From: Candidatus Bipolaricaulota bacterium
GTDB lineage: Bacteria > Bipolaricaulota > Bipolaricaulia > UBA7950 > UBA9294
Reading direction: 5' to 3'
Assembly (NCBI GenBank): GCA_028278555.1
Contig: JANQEA010000019.1
Span: 56,817-120,816 of the forward strand
DNA: 64,000 nt
Shown here piece after piece: positions 7,880 through 16,031 of the stretch. How positions within the stretch are numbered: the stretch's first letter is position 1; the number at the start of each line of letters is the position of its first letter. A model generated the notes under the pieces. It made no database searches, had not been told where the DNA came from, and saw only the letters and a list, made by a program, of their open reading frames with translations. The translations under genes were made by a program, and so were the position numbers.

Positions 7880-9388
7880 GTGATTCTATACATCGGCTGG
7901 GGAATGAGTCTCCTCGCCGCGGTCGCGGTCGGACTTCTGATCGGGAGCGTCCCGCGCAGGCGGAAGGAGGAAGAGATCCTCGAAGCCGCCCGCGAAGAGG
8001 CAGACCAGGTCAAGAAAGAGAAGCTCCTCGAAGCGCGTCAAGAGGTTCAAGAGCTCCGTGAGGAGGTCGAGGAGCGGACGAAGCGGCGCGAGGATGAGAT
8101 CTCTCGCGCCGAAGAGCGGATCCTGAAGCGCGAGGATCGGCTGAGCAAGAAGTCGACATACCTGGAGAAGATCGAGGATTCGCTCCGGGGGGACGAAGAG
8201 GAACTGGTCAAGCTGAAGGAGGAGGGGGCGAAGCTCCTCGAGGACGGCAAGGCTCAGATGGAGCGGATGGCCGGCTGGACGAGGAAAGAGGCTCAAGAGC
8301 ACCTTCTCAAGGTTGTCGAAACGGAATCGCAGCGATTCTTCTCGCGGAAGATCGAGGAGATCGAACGTCGGGCGAAGGAGGACGCCGAGCAGCGTGCCGC
8401 TCACGTCATCGCCACGGCGGTTCAGCGGTATGCGGCCGAATACGTCGAGGAGAACACGGTCAGCTCCGTTCCACTCCCGTCGGAGGAATTCAAGGGGCGG
8501 ATCATCGGCCGCGAGGGTCGGAACATCAAGACGTTCGAGGCGCTGACCGGCGTCGAGTTGCTCGTCGACGACACGCCGGAGATGGTCGTTCTATCCTGCT
8601 TCCATCCGATGCGCCGCGAGGTGGCTCGGATGGCGCTCTCACGCCTGATCGAGGACGGACGGATTCATCCGGCGCAGATCGAGGAGAAGGTCCAGCGGGC
8701 ACAGTCACGTCTGGCCGAGCGGGTTAAGGAGGAGGGGCGAAAGGCGGCGTTCGATCTCGGGATCGAGCTTCACCCGGAGCTCGCTTCGCTCCTCGGGCGC
8801 CTCCGGTACCGGACGAGCTACGGGCAGAATCAGCTTGCTCACTCGATGGAGGTGAGCGGAATCGCGAAGGTCCTCGCTGACGAGGTCGGGGCGGACGCGA
8901 ATTCCGCAGTGCGGGCCGGCCTGCTTCACGACATCGGCAAGGCGGTCGATCATGAGGTCGACGGGCCGCATGCACTGATCAGCGCCGACCTCGCCCGACG
9001 CTATGGCGAGGGCAGGATCGTCGTGCAGGCGATCGCGGCGCACCATGAGGATGTCGAGCCGACGGGCGTCCTCGATGTCTTGATCCAGGCTGCTGACACG
9101 CTCTCGGCGGCAAGGCCCGGAGCGCGGCAGGAGACCTACGAGCGATACGTTCAGCGTCTGCACGATCTGGAGGATCTCTGTCGATCGTTCCCCTCGGTTC
9201 ACGAGGCGTACGCTCTTCAAGCGGGGAGAGAGGTTCGCGTTATGGTCCATCCGGATCGGGCGAGCGACGACGTCGCGGCCAAGCTGGCGTATGACATCGC
9301 CCGGGCGATCGAGGAAGAGCTGAACTACCCCGGCGAGATCAAGGTCAATGTGATCCGGCAGACTCAGTTCACGGAGAGCGCCAAGTAG
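7880..9388 (+). CDS. rny: Ribonuclease Y
   Basis: A 502-residue membrane-anchored endoribonuclease that initiates mRNA decay. An N-terminal transmembrane helix (residues 3-22) is followed by a long charged coiled coil (about 27-180). A KH domain has GRIIGREGRNIKTFE at 206-220. An HD catalytic domain has LLHDIGKAVDHEV with His350-Asp351. The length matches the family. The start is GTG at 7880, with GGAG at 7865-7868 as ribosome site. A TATAAT sequence at 7838-7843, overlapping the stop of the preceding exporter, could serve as a local -10 box, but no good -35 box is spaced to it. The gene is followed closely by spoVS, as in many Firmicutes and deep-branching lineages. Confidence 0.95.
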   Translation: MILYIGWGMSLLAAVAVGLLIGSVPRRRKEEEILEAAREEADQVKKEKLLEARQEVQELREEVEERTKRREDEISRAEERILKREDRLSKKSTYLEKIEDSLRGDEEELVKLKEEGAKLLEDGKAQMERMAGWTRKEAQEHLLKVVETESQRFFSRKIEEIERRAKEDAEQRAAHVIATAVQRYAAEYVEENTVSSVPLPSEEFKGRIIGREGRNIKTFEALTGVELLVDDTPEMVVLSCFHPMRREVARMALSRLIEDGRIHPAQIEEKVQRAQSRLAERVKEEGRKAAFDLGIELHPELASLLGRLRYRTSYGQNQLAHSMEVSGIAKVLADEVGADANSAVRAGLLHDIGKAVDHEVDGPHALISADLARRYGEGRIVVQAIAAHHEDVEPTGVLDVLIQAADTLSAARPGARQETYERYVQRLHDLEDLCRSFPSVHEAYALQAGREVRVMVHPDRASDDVAAKLAYDIARAIEEELNYPGEIKVNVIRQTQFTESAK

Positions 9389-9398
9389 GTACGCGACG

Positions 9399-9719
9399 AT
9401 GCAAATCCTGAAGGTCTCATCCGAATCGGATCCGGGAGCGACGGCCGGGGCCATCGCCAACGGGATCCGTGAGCGTGGGATGGCGGAGATTCAGGTGATC
9501 GGCCCTCGCGCGGTCAACCAAGCGGTCAAGGCGATCGCGATTGCGCGAGGATATCTCGCCGCAAGCGCGGTGGACTTGTACTGTGTGCCGAGCTTCACGA
9601 ACATCCGTGTGCCGGAGAGCGATCAGGAGAAGACAGCGATTCGCTTCGTGGTGCGAACGCGCCACGGGGTGCTCGGCGCCGGAGAGGCGACGCCGGAAGC
9701 GAACCCTCCGGACTTCTGA
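9399..9719 (+). CDS. spoVS: SpoVS-family protein
   Basis: A 106-residue member of the stage V sporulation protein S family, a small Alba-like nucleic-acid-binding fold. The family's conserved features are visible: the start MQILKVSSESDPGA, the VIGPRAVNQAVKAIAIARG segment at about 33-51, and the RVVRTRHGV-type C-terminal strand. It lies 10 bases after rny, a pairing common outside spore formers, and so may act with RNase Y or in nucleoid function. In Bacillus it affects septation and coat assembly. No sporulation genes occur in this window. A weak hairpin (9743-9759) without a T-run follows. Confidence 0.9.
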   Translation: MQILKVSSESDPGATAGAIANGIRERGMAEIQVIGPRAVNQAVKAIAIARGYLAASAVDLYCVPSFTNIRVPESDQEKTAIRFVVRTRHGVLGAGEATPEANPPDF

Positions 9720-9805
9720 TCCGAGGAACCAGACGGCTTGTTCGTCCCTGAGCGGGACGATACCATTCGCCGGAAACCTAATACCCAAGGGAGTGACTGA
9801 TTGCG

Positions 9806-12472
9806 ATGCCCGGATTCCTGAAGCGTCATCAGAAGAAGATCATCTGGATTGTCGTCCTATCGTTCTTCATCGGAGGCGTGGGACTTGTCTCGCTCAACCA
9901 AGCGGGGATCTTCCAGCGCGCTCCCAGTGCCGACAGCGGCCCGACGTACGCAGTTTCGGTGAACGGCGACAAAGTCCCAACGGAGCAGGCTGCGCAGGCG
10001 TTCACGAATCTGGTCAACCAGTACTATGCCTACTACCAGCAGACCGGGCAGAATGCGGACGAGATCTTCTCAGGCGCGAACGGCGCGCTCACACTTCTCC
10101 AGTTCCAGGCGGACACCTTCCAGAGCCTGATCCGGCAGGTCCTCTACGAGCAGGCTGCGGACGAGCGGAACATCCGGATCGCTCGACGTGAGATCGACGC
10201 GGCCTACGCTCAGCAGTACAACTCGATTCTCGAGAACAACGCGATCGACGAGGAGACCCTCGCGAACTACCTCGTCAGTCAAGGGCGAACGCTCGCTGAG
10301 TTCCAGCAGTCCCTGCGGAACGACATCGAGGCTCAGCTGAGAAATGCGGCGCTGCGCGAGGTGATCGTCGGTGTGGTCGCGCCGACGGACGACGAGCTCT
10401 TCGCCTACCTCGAGGCGAACATTGCCGACTACGACGCCGAAGAGCAGGTCCGAGCATCGCACATCCTAGTGGCCGACGAAGAGACGGCGAGGGACGTCCA
10501 TGCGCAGCTGGTCGTCGGCGCCGATTTCGCCGAGCTGGCGAGCGAGTACTCCGAGGATCAAGCCAATCGAGCGACCGGCGGAGATCTGGAGTGGTTCGGG
10601 CGGGGTCGGATGGTCGCAGAGTTCGAGGAGGCTGCGTTCGCTCTTGAGGTCGGACAGGTTTCCGATCCGGTGAAGACGCAGTTCGGGTATCACATCATCA
10701 AGGTGACCGATCGGCGCGATGCGCACACGCCGACGCTCGACGAGGTAAAGAATGAAGTTCGCTCTGACTACATCGCCGAGCAGGAAGCCGATCGGTTCTC
10801 GACCTGGTACGACGGCCTCTACGTAGCAAGCGACATCGAGATCACCTTCCCGCTTGTCGCCGCCTACATTCTGCAACAGGAGGACTTGGAGGCTGGACTG
10901 GCCGAGTTCTCGCGCCTCTGGGAGAGCGGCGAAGTCAACGATCCGTACGTGCCGTATTACATCGGACGGATCAACGAGACGTTGGGGGTTCGAACGGCAG
11001 GAAAACGTGCTGAGATCGAGGAGATTGAGGATCCGACGGAGGAGCAACTCGCGCGGATCGACGAGCTTCACGCGATCCAGCTGGCGTATGAGGACGCAGC
11101 CCTGGCGCAGTATCTGCTTGCGCTCGAGGAGATCGACGCAGACGAGAAGCTCGTCAACCGGGTGCTGACGCTCGATCCGGACAGCGCATCGGCCCGCTAT
11201 CTGCTTGGGAAGCTCCTGATGGAGCGGGGCGATGTGGTCGGTGCGGCGAATCAGTTCCAGGAAGTGATCCACAGGTCCTCGGATTACGTTCCCGCGTACA
11301 TCGCTTCGGGCGACCTTGCGCTCGAACAGGGCGCCGCCGTGCAAGCGGTTCAGCGATACGAGCAGGCTCTTGAGCTTCGCCCCGGAGACATCACGATCAT
11401 GACGAAGCTGGTCACGGGATACCTGGCGGTCGGCTACCTCGGCGAAGCGGAGGAGACGCTCCGGAAGATCGCGGAGGTCGACCCCGGGAACGTGAAGATG
11501 CAGGTCGCCGAAGGGGAGGTCGCGCACGCTCGACTCGAGCAGGCGGTCGAGGAGCGTGACGCCATCCTTGCTCTCGAGGAGCGAACTCCGGAGGACGAAA
11601 CGCGGCTCGCCTCACTCGAAGAGACGATTCAGGAGTACGCGGAGATGGCGATCAACCGGTTCGAGCGGGGGTTGCAGAGCGGTGGTTCCCTCGACCTGAC
11701 GATCAAGCTGGGCCAGGTCTACCTCCTTGTCGGACGGATCGATGACGCGGAGGACGAGTTCCGGCGGGTGATGATCCAATCCCCGTATCGTGTCGACGCC
11801 TACACCGGACTGGCGGAAGTGCTCGCTGCGCGGGGCGATGTCGACGGCGCGTTGGAGAACCTGCAGTCCGCGTACTCGCGAGCCCTCGATGATCGAGAGA
11901 AGGAAGCGATCACGAAGCGGATCCTCGAGCTCGACTCGGAGGACACGATCACACGGCTCCGGCTGGCGAAGGCTCTCGGCAAGCAGTACAAGTGGACCGC
12001 GGCGACGAGGGAGTATGCGGCCGTCCTCGACGTGCAGCCGGATTCGATCGAGGCGTACCTTGGGATCGCTGAGGCGTATCGCTGGCGGAACGAGCCGCTG
12101 ACCGCGGTCGAATATCTCGAGCGTGCCTTGGGCCATACGAGGTACGAGTCCGATCGGATCTCCATCTACGAGGCCATCGTCGAAGCGATCGCGTTCGAGG
12201 TGGGGGTGGGGAGACCGCTCTTGCCGGTCGGCCTCGATGCACGGATCAATCTTGCTGAGATCTACCTCGATCAAGGGCGGATTGAGAAGGCGACCGAGCA
12301 GCTCGAACTGGTTCGAGAGGACGATCCCGACTATCGTGCTGAGGAGGTCCTCGCGCTGTTGATCGAGGCGGGTGCGGAAGAGGCGCCTGCCGAGGAAGAT
12401 TCCGGGGGCGAAGAGGCCGATGCGCTCGATCAGCCGACGGAGAGCGCGGACGCGACATCGGATGAGGAGTGA
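9806..12472 (+). CDS. SurA/PrsA-like peptidyl-prolyl isomerase with TPR repeats
   Basis: An 888-residue envelope chaperone candidate. A single N-terminal membrane anchor (about residues 12-32) precedes a SurA-N-like helical region (about 45-200). A parvulin rotamase domain follows (about 212-312) with the features ASHILV, FAELASEYSED, GGDLEWFGRGRM and GYHIIKVTDR. The long C-terminal half (about 330-860) consists of helical TPR-type repeats, and the tail is acidic and low-complexity. A parvulin joined to so many TPR units is uncommon. It could act as a periplasmic scaffold that holds outer-membrane or exported proteins, which would suit the BamA homologue elsewhere in the window. The ATG at 9806 has only a distant GGAG upstream. 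mazG overlaps its end by 11 bases. Confidence 0.8.
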   Translation: MPGFLKRHQKKIIWIVVLSFFIGGVGLVSLNQAGIFQRAPSADSGPTYAVSVNGDKVPTEQAAQAFTNLVNQYYAYYQQTGQNADEIFSGANGALTLLQFQADTFQSLIRQVLYEQAADERNIRIARREIDAAYAQQYNSILENNAIDEETLANYLVSQGRTLAEFQQSLRNDIEAQLRNAALREVIVGVVAPTDDELFAYLEANIADYDAEEQVRASHILVADEETARDVHAQLVVGADFAELASEYSEDQANRATGGDLEWFGRGRMVAEFEEAAFALEVGQVSDPVKTQFGYHIIKVTDRRDAHTPTLDEVKNEVRSDYIAEQEADRFSTWYDGLYVASDIEITFPLVAAYILQQEDLEAGLAEFSRLWESGEVNDPYVPYYIGRINETLGVRTAGKRAEIEEIEDPTEEQLARIDELHAIQLAYEDAALAQYLLALEEIDADEKLVNRVLTLDPDSASARYLLGKLLMERGDVVGAANQFQEVIHRSSDYVPAYIASGDLALEQGAAVQAVQRYEQALELRPGDITIMTKLVTGYLAVGYLGEAEETLRKIAEVDPGNVKMQVAEGEVAHARLEQAVEERDAILALEERTPEDETRLASLEETIQEYAEMAINRFERGLQSGGSLDLTIKLGQVYLLVGRIDDAEDEFRRVMIQSPYRVDAYTGLAEVLAARGDVDGALENLQSAYSRALDDREKEAITKRILELDSEDTITRLRLAKALGKQYKWTAATREYAAVLDVQPDSIEAYLGIAEAYRWRNEPLTAVEYLERALGHTRYESDRISIYEAIVEAIAFEVGVGRPLLPVGLDARINLAEIYLDQGRIEKATEQLELVREDDPDYRAEEVLALLIEAGAEEAPAEEDSGGEEADALDQPTESADATSDEE

Positions 12473-13058
12473 TTCCTTCTCCGACCTGGTTGAGCTGATC
12501 GCCCGATTGCGCGATCCTGTCGACGGTTGTCCGTGGGATCGCGCGCAGGATCACCGCTCCCTTCGTCCGTACGTCCTCGAGGAAGCACACGAGCTGATCT
12601 CGGCGATCGACTCGGGATCCGACGAATCGATCATCGACGAGCTGGGCGATGTTCTCCTCCAAGTCGTTTTGCACAGTCAGATTGCCTCCGAGCGCGAAGC
12701 GTTCACGATCGACGATGTGATCGAGGCGATCGCCGAGAAGCTGAAGCGCCGCCACCCTCACGTCTTCGGCGAGGCATCGAATGACCTTCCATCGATCTAC
12801 CGACGATGGCGGGAGATCAAGGAGGACGAAGGACGTCCGCGAACGGCGCAGCCGACCCTCGTGCGCGCGAAGCGACTCCTCGGTTCACTCGATGTTCAAG
12901 GACGAGCGGATGCACTTCGCGAGATGTCTTCGACGTCATCGGGCGAGGAACGAGCCGGGCTTCGGATCCTCGTCGAGATCCTGGAGGCTATCCGGGGCGG
13001 CTTTGATCCCGAGATCGCGATCCTGAAGGGCATCGAGCGCCTGGAAGGACTGCCATGA
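12462..13058 (+). CDS. mazG: MazG-family nucleoside triphosphate pyrophosphohydrolase
   Basis: A 198-residue MazG protein that hydrolyses NTPs or dNTPs to monophosphate and pyrophosphate, clearing abnormal nucleotides. The all-alpha MazG core carries the characteristic motifs DGCPWDRAQDHRSL, EEAHELISAI and IIDELGDVLLQVV, which provide the metal-binding acidic residues. The E. coli protein has two such domains, while this one has one plus a short C-terminal extension. The ATG at 12462 overlaps the preceding chaperone gene by 11 bases. The stop overlaps the next start as ATGA, so the genes are translationally coupled. Confidence 0.9.
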   Translation: MRSDSFSDLVELIARLRDPVDGCPWDRAQDHRSLRPYVLEEAHELISAIDSGSDESIIDELGDVLLQVVLHSQIASEREAFTIDDVIEAIAEKLKRRHPHVFGEASNDLPSIYRRWREIKEDEGRPRTAQPTLVRAKRLLGSLDVQGRADALREMSSTSSGEERAGLRILVEILEAIRGGFDPEIAILKGIERLEGLP

Positions 13059-13318
13059 TGGATGCCCTCGTCTATTGGGTGGGCACGACCGAGGAGGAGA
13101 TCCACTTCCTCGACGCGATCGTCAGCGCGTACGATGGGTTGGCTTCGGTCCGCCGCGAGTTCCGGCTCCGGGACGGCGAGGCGCAGTACAAGGTGTACGT
13201 CTCCCCAGGGATGGAGGATGAGTTCCTCGAACTGATGGGGCGACTCCGATCGGCGGCGCGAATCGGGAGTCTGGCCCGGGAGGATGCCGACGATGTGGCG
13301 ACGACTGCGCGCGAGTGA
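13055..13318 (+). CDS. DUF4911-like small protein
   Basis: An 87-residue protein that starts within the stop of mazG (ATGATGG). Features such as EEEIHFLDAIVSAYDGLASV and the YVSPGMEDEFLELM region resemble the small DUF4911 family of unknown function. It has no membrane segment or metal-binding motif. It is coupled to mazG upstream and overlaps the HAD phosphatase gene downstream. It was assigned from a family resemblance recalled by eye, so the name is moderately sure and the function unknown. Confidence 0.6.
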   Translation: MMDALVYWVGTTEEEIHFLDAIVSAYDGLASVRREFRLRDGEAQYKVYVSPGMEDEFLELMGRLRSAARIGSLAREDADDVATTARE

Positions 13319-13823
13319 GTCGGCGGGGACGATCTACGACATCGACTACGACCGCCTCCGGGCACTCGGGAAGCGAGCGCTCCTCTTCGACGTGGACAAC
13401 ACCCTCGGAGAGCGCGGAATGAAGACCCTGCCGGAGCGATCCCTCCGGCTAGTCCTTTCTCTGGTCGAACGAGGATTCCGTGTGGGGATCCTGACGAATC
13501 GAAAGCGGAATGCCGACGATCCGGCGGTTCTCACGTTGAGGGAGCACATCCCGGTCATCCATGCAGCGGGGAAACCGCGTCGTTCCGGTTTCCGTGAACT
13601 TCTCGCTGCGCTCGACGCTGCGCCCGAGGAGGCGGTGATGATCGGCGATCGATGCCTCACCGATGTTCTCGGGGCCAACCGACTCGGGATTTACTCGATC
13701 CAGATCCGCTCGACCGCGGCCAGAGTAACAGCGGATCGAGCGGATCCCGAGTCAGAGTCGGAGTGCTTGCCTACTTCAACCGCGGATCGAGCACGTCGCG
13801 GAGGCTGTCACCGAGGATGTTGA
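13293..13823 (+). CDS. YqeG-like HAD-superfamily phosphatase
   Basis: A 176-residue HAD IIIA phosphatase of the YqeG type. The nucleophile motif is LLFDVDNTLGE, motif II is GILTNRKRN, and the distal acidic motif is MIGDRCLTDVLGANRLGI, so all catalytic elements are present. The ATG at 13293 sits ten bases after GGGAGG. An ATG at 13284 is too close to that site. The last 17 codons are low-complexity and run into the 3' end of the convergent permease gene, giving a 53-base tail-to-tail overlap. The ancestral stop may have been lost. YqeG-type phosphatases act on mitochondrial or bacterial phosphatidylglycerophosphate or unknown substrates, and the substrate here is not clear. Confidence 0.75.
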   Translation: MWRRLRASESAGTIYDIDYDRLRALGKRALLFDVDNTLGERGMKTLPERSLRLVLSLVERGFRVGILTNRKRNADDPAVLTLREHIPVIHAAGKPRRSGFRELLAALDAAPEEAVMIGDRCLTDVLGANRLGIYSIQIRSTAARVTADRADPESESECLPTSTADRARRGGCHRGC

Positions 13824-14949
13824 ATCCGAAGACGGTGCTGACGATACAGAGTCCCGGGTAGACGGCCATCCACCACGCAGTTCGCATGTACTCCTGCGCT
13901 TCCTGGAGCATCGCGCCCCACGACGGGGTCGGCTCGGAAACGCCGAAGCCGAGGAAACTCAGGCCGGCAACGACGATGATGTTGACGCCGATCGACATTG
14001 TCGTGACGACCATCAGCGAGGCGATGGCGTTCGGAAGGACGTACTTGAGGATGATCCGCCAGGTCGGCACGCCGATCGCCCTCGCGGCAGTCACGTAATC
14101 TTCCTCACGGACGGAGAGGACCTCGCTGCGGATGATTCGGGCCGGCTGCAGTCCGAAGATCCCCAGGATCAGCATGATCGAGAGGATGCCACCCTCGATC
14201 CAAAGTCCACGGACCAGCAGGACGAGGACAAGGAACGGAACCGAGTTGATCACCTCGAGGATCCTCATCAGGACGGCGTCGGAGACGCCCCGGAAGTAGC
14301 CGCCGAGGAGTCCGAGGAATCCGCCGAGGAGCATGTTGAGTAGCGTCGCGACGGCGCCGATTCCGAGGGCGACGCGGGTTCCGAAGATCAGCCGATCGAG
14401 GACGTCTCGCCCGTAGTTGTCGGTGCCTAGGGGATGCTCGGACGACGGGGCGCTCCGAAAGTTCCGCAGGTCCATCTTGATCGCGTGCTGGACCGGTTTG
14501 TAGTAGCCCGGCACGCCCTTGAAGCTGTGCCCGGAGGTGAGGAACGGAGCGAAGACTGCGATGTGGACCGCGAGGAAGATGATCAGCAGTCCGACGATCC
14601 CCTTCGGGTCGCGCGAGAAGCGCCGGCTGGCCATCGACCAGTAGCCGAACGAGTACTGCTCCGTAGCCCGGGCGCGGTGCATTCGGTGCATGTCGAACAG
14701 CGCCAAGGCCCATGTCGCGGCGAGCACGATGAACATCATCACGGTCGAGAACCAGTAGTCCGACGGACCTGCGAGCCACGCGAGACGCCCCTTGGCCACC
14801 GCGAGGCCGAGCGTCACTCCGAAGAGCAGGAGCGCTCCGAGGAAGAGGAGCGCCTTGCCCCACCACCCGCGTGCGAGATGGCCCAGACCGGGCAGAAGCA
14901 GGCTCAGAACCACGTCGCGCAATGTCAGCTTGCCAGTCTTCTCAGTCAT
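13771..14949 (-). CDS. ABC transporter permease, DppC/OppC type, with N-terminal membrane extension
   Basis: A 392-residue inner-membrane subunit of a peptide/nickel-family importer. The DppC core spans roughly residues 115-392. It has the conserved HPLGTDNYGRDVLDRLIFG segment and the EAA loop EDYVTAARAIGVPTWRIIL, which contacts the ATPase, and ends DVLDPRLK. About 110 residues at the N terminus are additional. They include a PGLGHLARGWWGKALLF motif and two to four membrane helices, not found in ordinary DppC. The segment resembles small membrane modules of the PGxGxxxxG type. The start overlaps the stop of the DppB gene upstream by 8 bases. No ATPase gene follows. Confidence 0.88.
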   Translation of the reverse strand: MTEKTGKLTLRDVVLSLLLPGLGHLARGWWGKALLFLGALLLFGVTLGLAVAKGRLAWLAGPSDYWFSTVMMFIVLAATWALALFDMHRMHRARATEQYSFGYWSMASRRFSRDPKGIVGLLIIFLAVHIAVFAPFLTSGHSFKGVPGYYKPVQHAIKMDLRNFRSAPSSEHPLGTDNYGRDVLDRLIFGTRVALGIGAVATLLNMLLGGFLGLLGGYFRGVSDAVLMRILEVINSVPFLVLVLLVRGLWIEGGILSIMLILGIFGLQPARIIRSEVLSVREEDYVTAARAIGVPTWRIILKYVLPNAIASLMVVTTMSIGVNIIVVAGLSFLGFGVSEPTPSWGAMLQEAQEYMRTAWWMAVYPGLCIVSTVFGFNILGDSLRDVLDPRLK

Positions 14950-15916
14950 AGGTGATCCTCGGATCGATGTAGGCGTACAGGAGGTCGACGAGCACGTAGG
15001 AGATCAGGAAGAAGGCGGCGATGAACAAGGCGAGGCCGAAGACAACGGCTTGATCCCGTCGCGAGATCGCCTCGATCATCAGTCGTCCAATCCCCGGCCA
15101 GGCGGTCGTCGTTTCCGTGAGCACGGCGCCGGCGATGAGCGTCCCGACCTGCAACCCGACGTTCGTTACGACCGGAGCGAGTGCATTCCGGAATGCGTGT
15201 TTGACGAGGACGACCCGTTCCTTCAGTCCTTTGGCTCGGGCGGTGGTGACGTACTCCTGGCGCAGCACCTCGAGCATGCTTGCCCGCGTCAGGCGGGCGT
15301 TCATCGCCATCAGTACCGATGAAAGAGCAACGCTTGGGATGATCATGTGGCGGAAGCCACTCCACGTGACGAACGATACGCGGAGCCACTGTTGCCCGAA
15401 GAGGGCGATCGACATCCCGCGTCCGGAGACGGGGAGAATGCGGAGGAAGACCCCGAAGATCAGCATCAGCATCAACGCGAACCAGAAGACCGGAATCGAG
15501 ATCCCGATCAGCGCAATCGTCGTCACCGAGTAGTCAAGCACCGAGTTCCGGTAGATGGCCGATAGGAGCCCCGCGGGAATCGACACGACGAGGGCAATGA
15601 TCAGCGCGAAGAACCCGAGTTCAACGGTTGCCGGAAGCCGAAGGAAGATGACCGCCCAGACCGATCGATGATAGGTCATCGCCTGCAGGCGCCCGGTGAA
15701 CAGCCCGCTGATGAAGCGCCAGTATTGCACGGGCCACGGCCGGTTCAGCCCCAGCTCCTCTCGGATTCCCTCGATCACCTCAAGCTCGGCCCCGATCCCG
15801 GCCATGACGACCGCTGGATCTCCGGGCATCAGTTTGAGGAGAACGAAGACCAGGACTGTCAGCGCGAACAGCGTGAAGACCACCTGAATAAGCCGTCGCA
15901 ACGTGTATCCAACCAT
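14942..15916 (-). CDS. ABC transporter permease, DppB/OppB type
   Basis: A 324-residue permease with six predicted membrane helices, the partner of the DppC subunit encoded directly downstream. Family features are the N terminus GYTLRRLIQVVFTLFALTVLVF, containing the first helix, the MPGDPA motif, and the EAA loop EYVTTARAKGLKERVVL. The C-terminal helix ends YAYIDPRITYD. It overlaps the DppC start by 8 bases. It is separated from the substrate-binding-protein gene upstream by a strong hairpin, which would lower its expression relative to that gene. Confidence 0.93.
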   Translation of the reverse strand: MVGYTLRRLIQVVFTLFALTVLVFVLLKLMPGDPAVVMAGIGAELEVIEGIREELGLNRPWPVQYWRFISGLFTGRLQAMTYHRSVWAVIFLRLPATVELGFFALIIALVVSIPAGLLSAIYRNSVLDYSVTTIALIGISIPVFWFALMLMLIFGVFLRILPVSGRGMSIALFGQQWLRVSFVTWSGFRHMIIPSVALSSVLMAMNARLTRASMLEVLRQEYVTTARAKGLKERVVLVKHAFRNALAPVVTNVGLQVGTLIAGAVLTETTTAWPGIGRLMIEAISRRDQAVVFGLALFIAAFFLISYVLVDLLYAYIDPRITYD

Positions 15917-15943
15917 AGAGCGTCCCCGAATCCTCTTTGAAGA

Positions 15944-15979
15944 GCCTGGGCTGCCAGTCGCTTGACCGACAGCCCAGGC
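15944..15979 (-). promoter_or_regulatory. Intercistronic hairpin between binding protein and permeases
   Basis: A perfect 10-bp inverted repeat (GCCTGGGCTG with CAGCCCAGGC) closes a 16-base loop. It lies between the binding-protein stop and the DppB start, with no T-run. It probably stabilises the upstream message end or partly terminates. Either effect would give more binding protein than permease. Confidence 0.65.
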
Positions 15980-16031
15980 CGTTGATTCGCTAGCCTAGCC
16001 TAGGAGCGATCTAGAATCGATCGCCTCCTCG

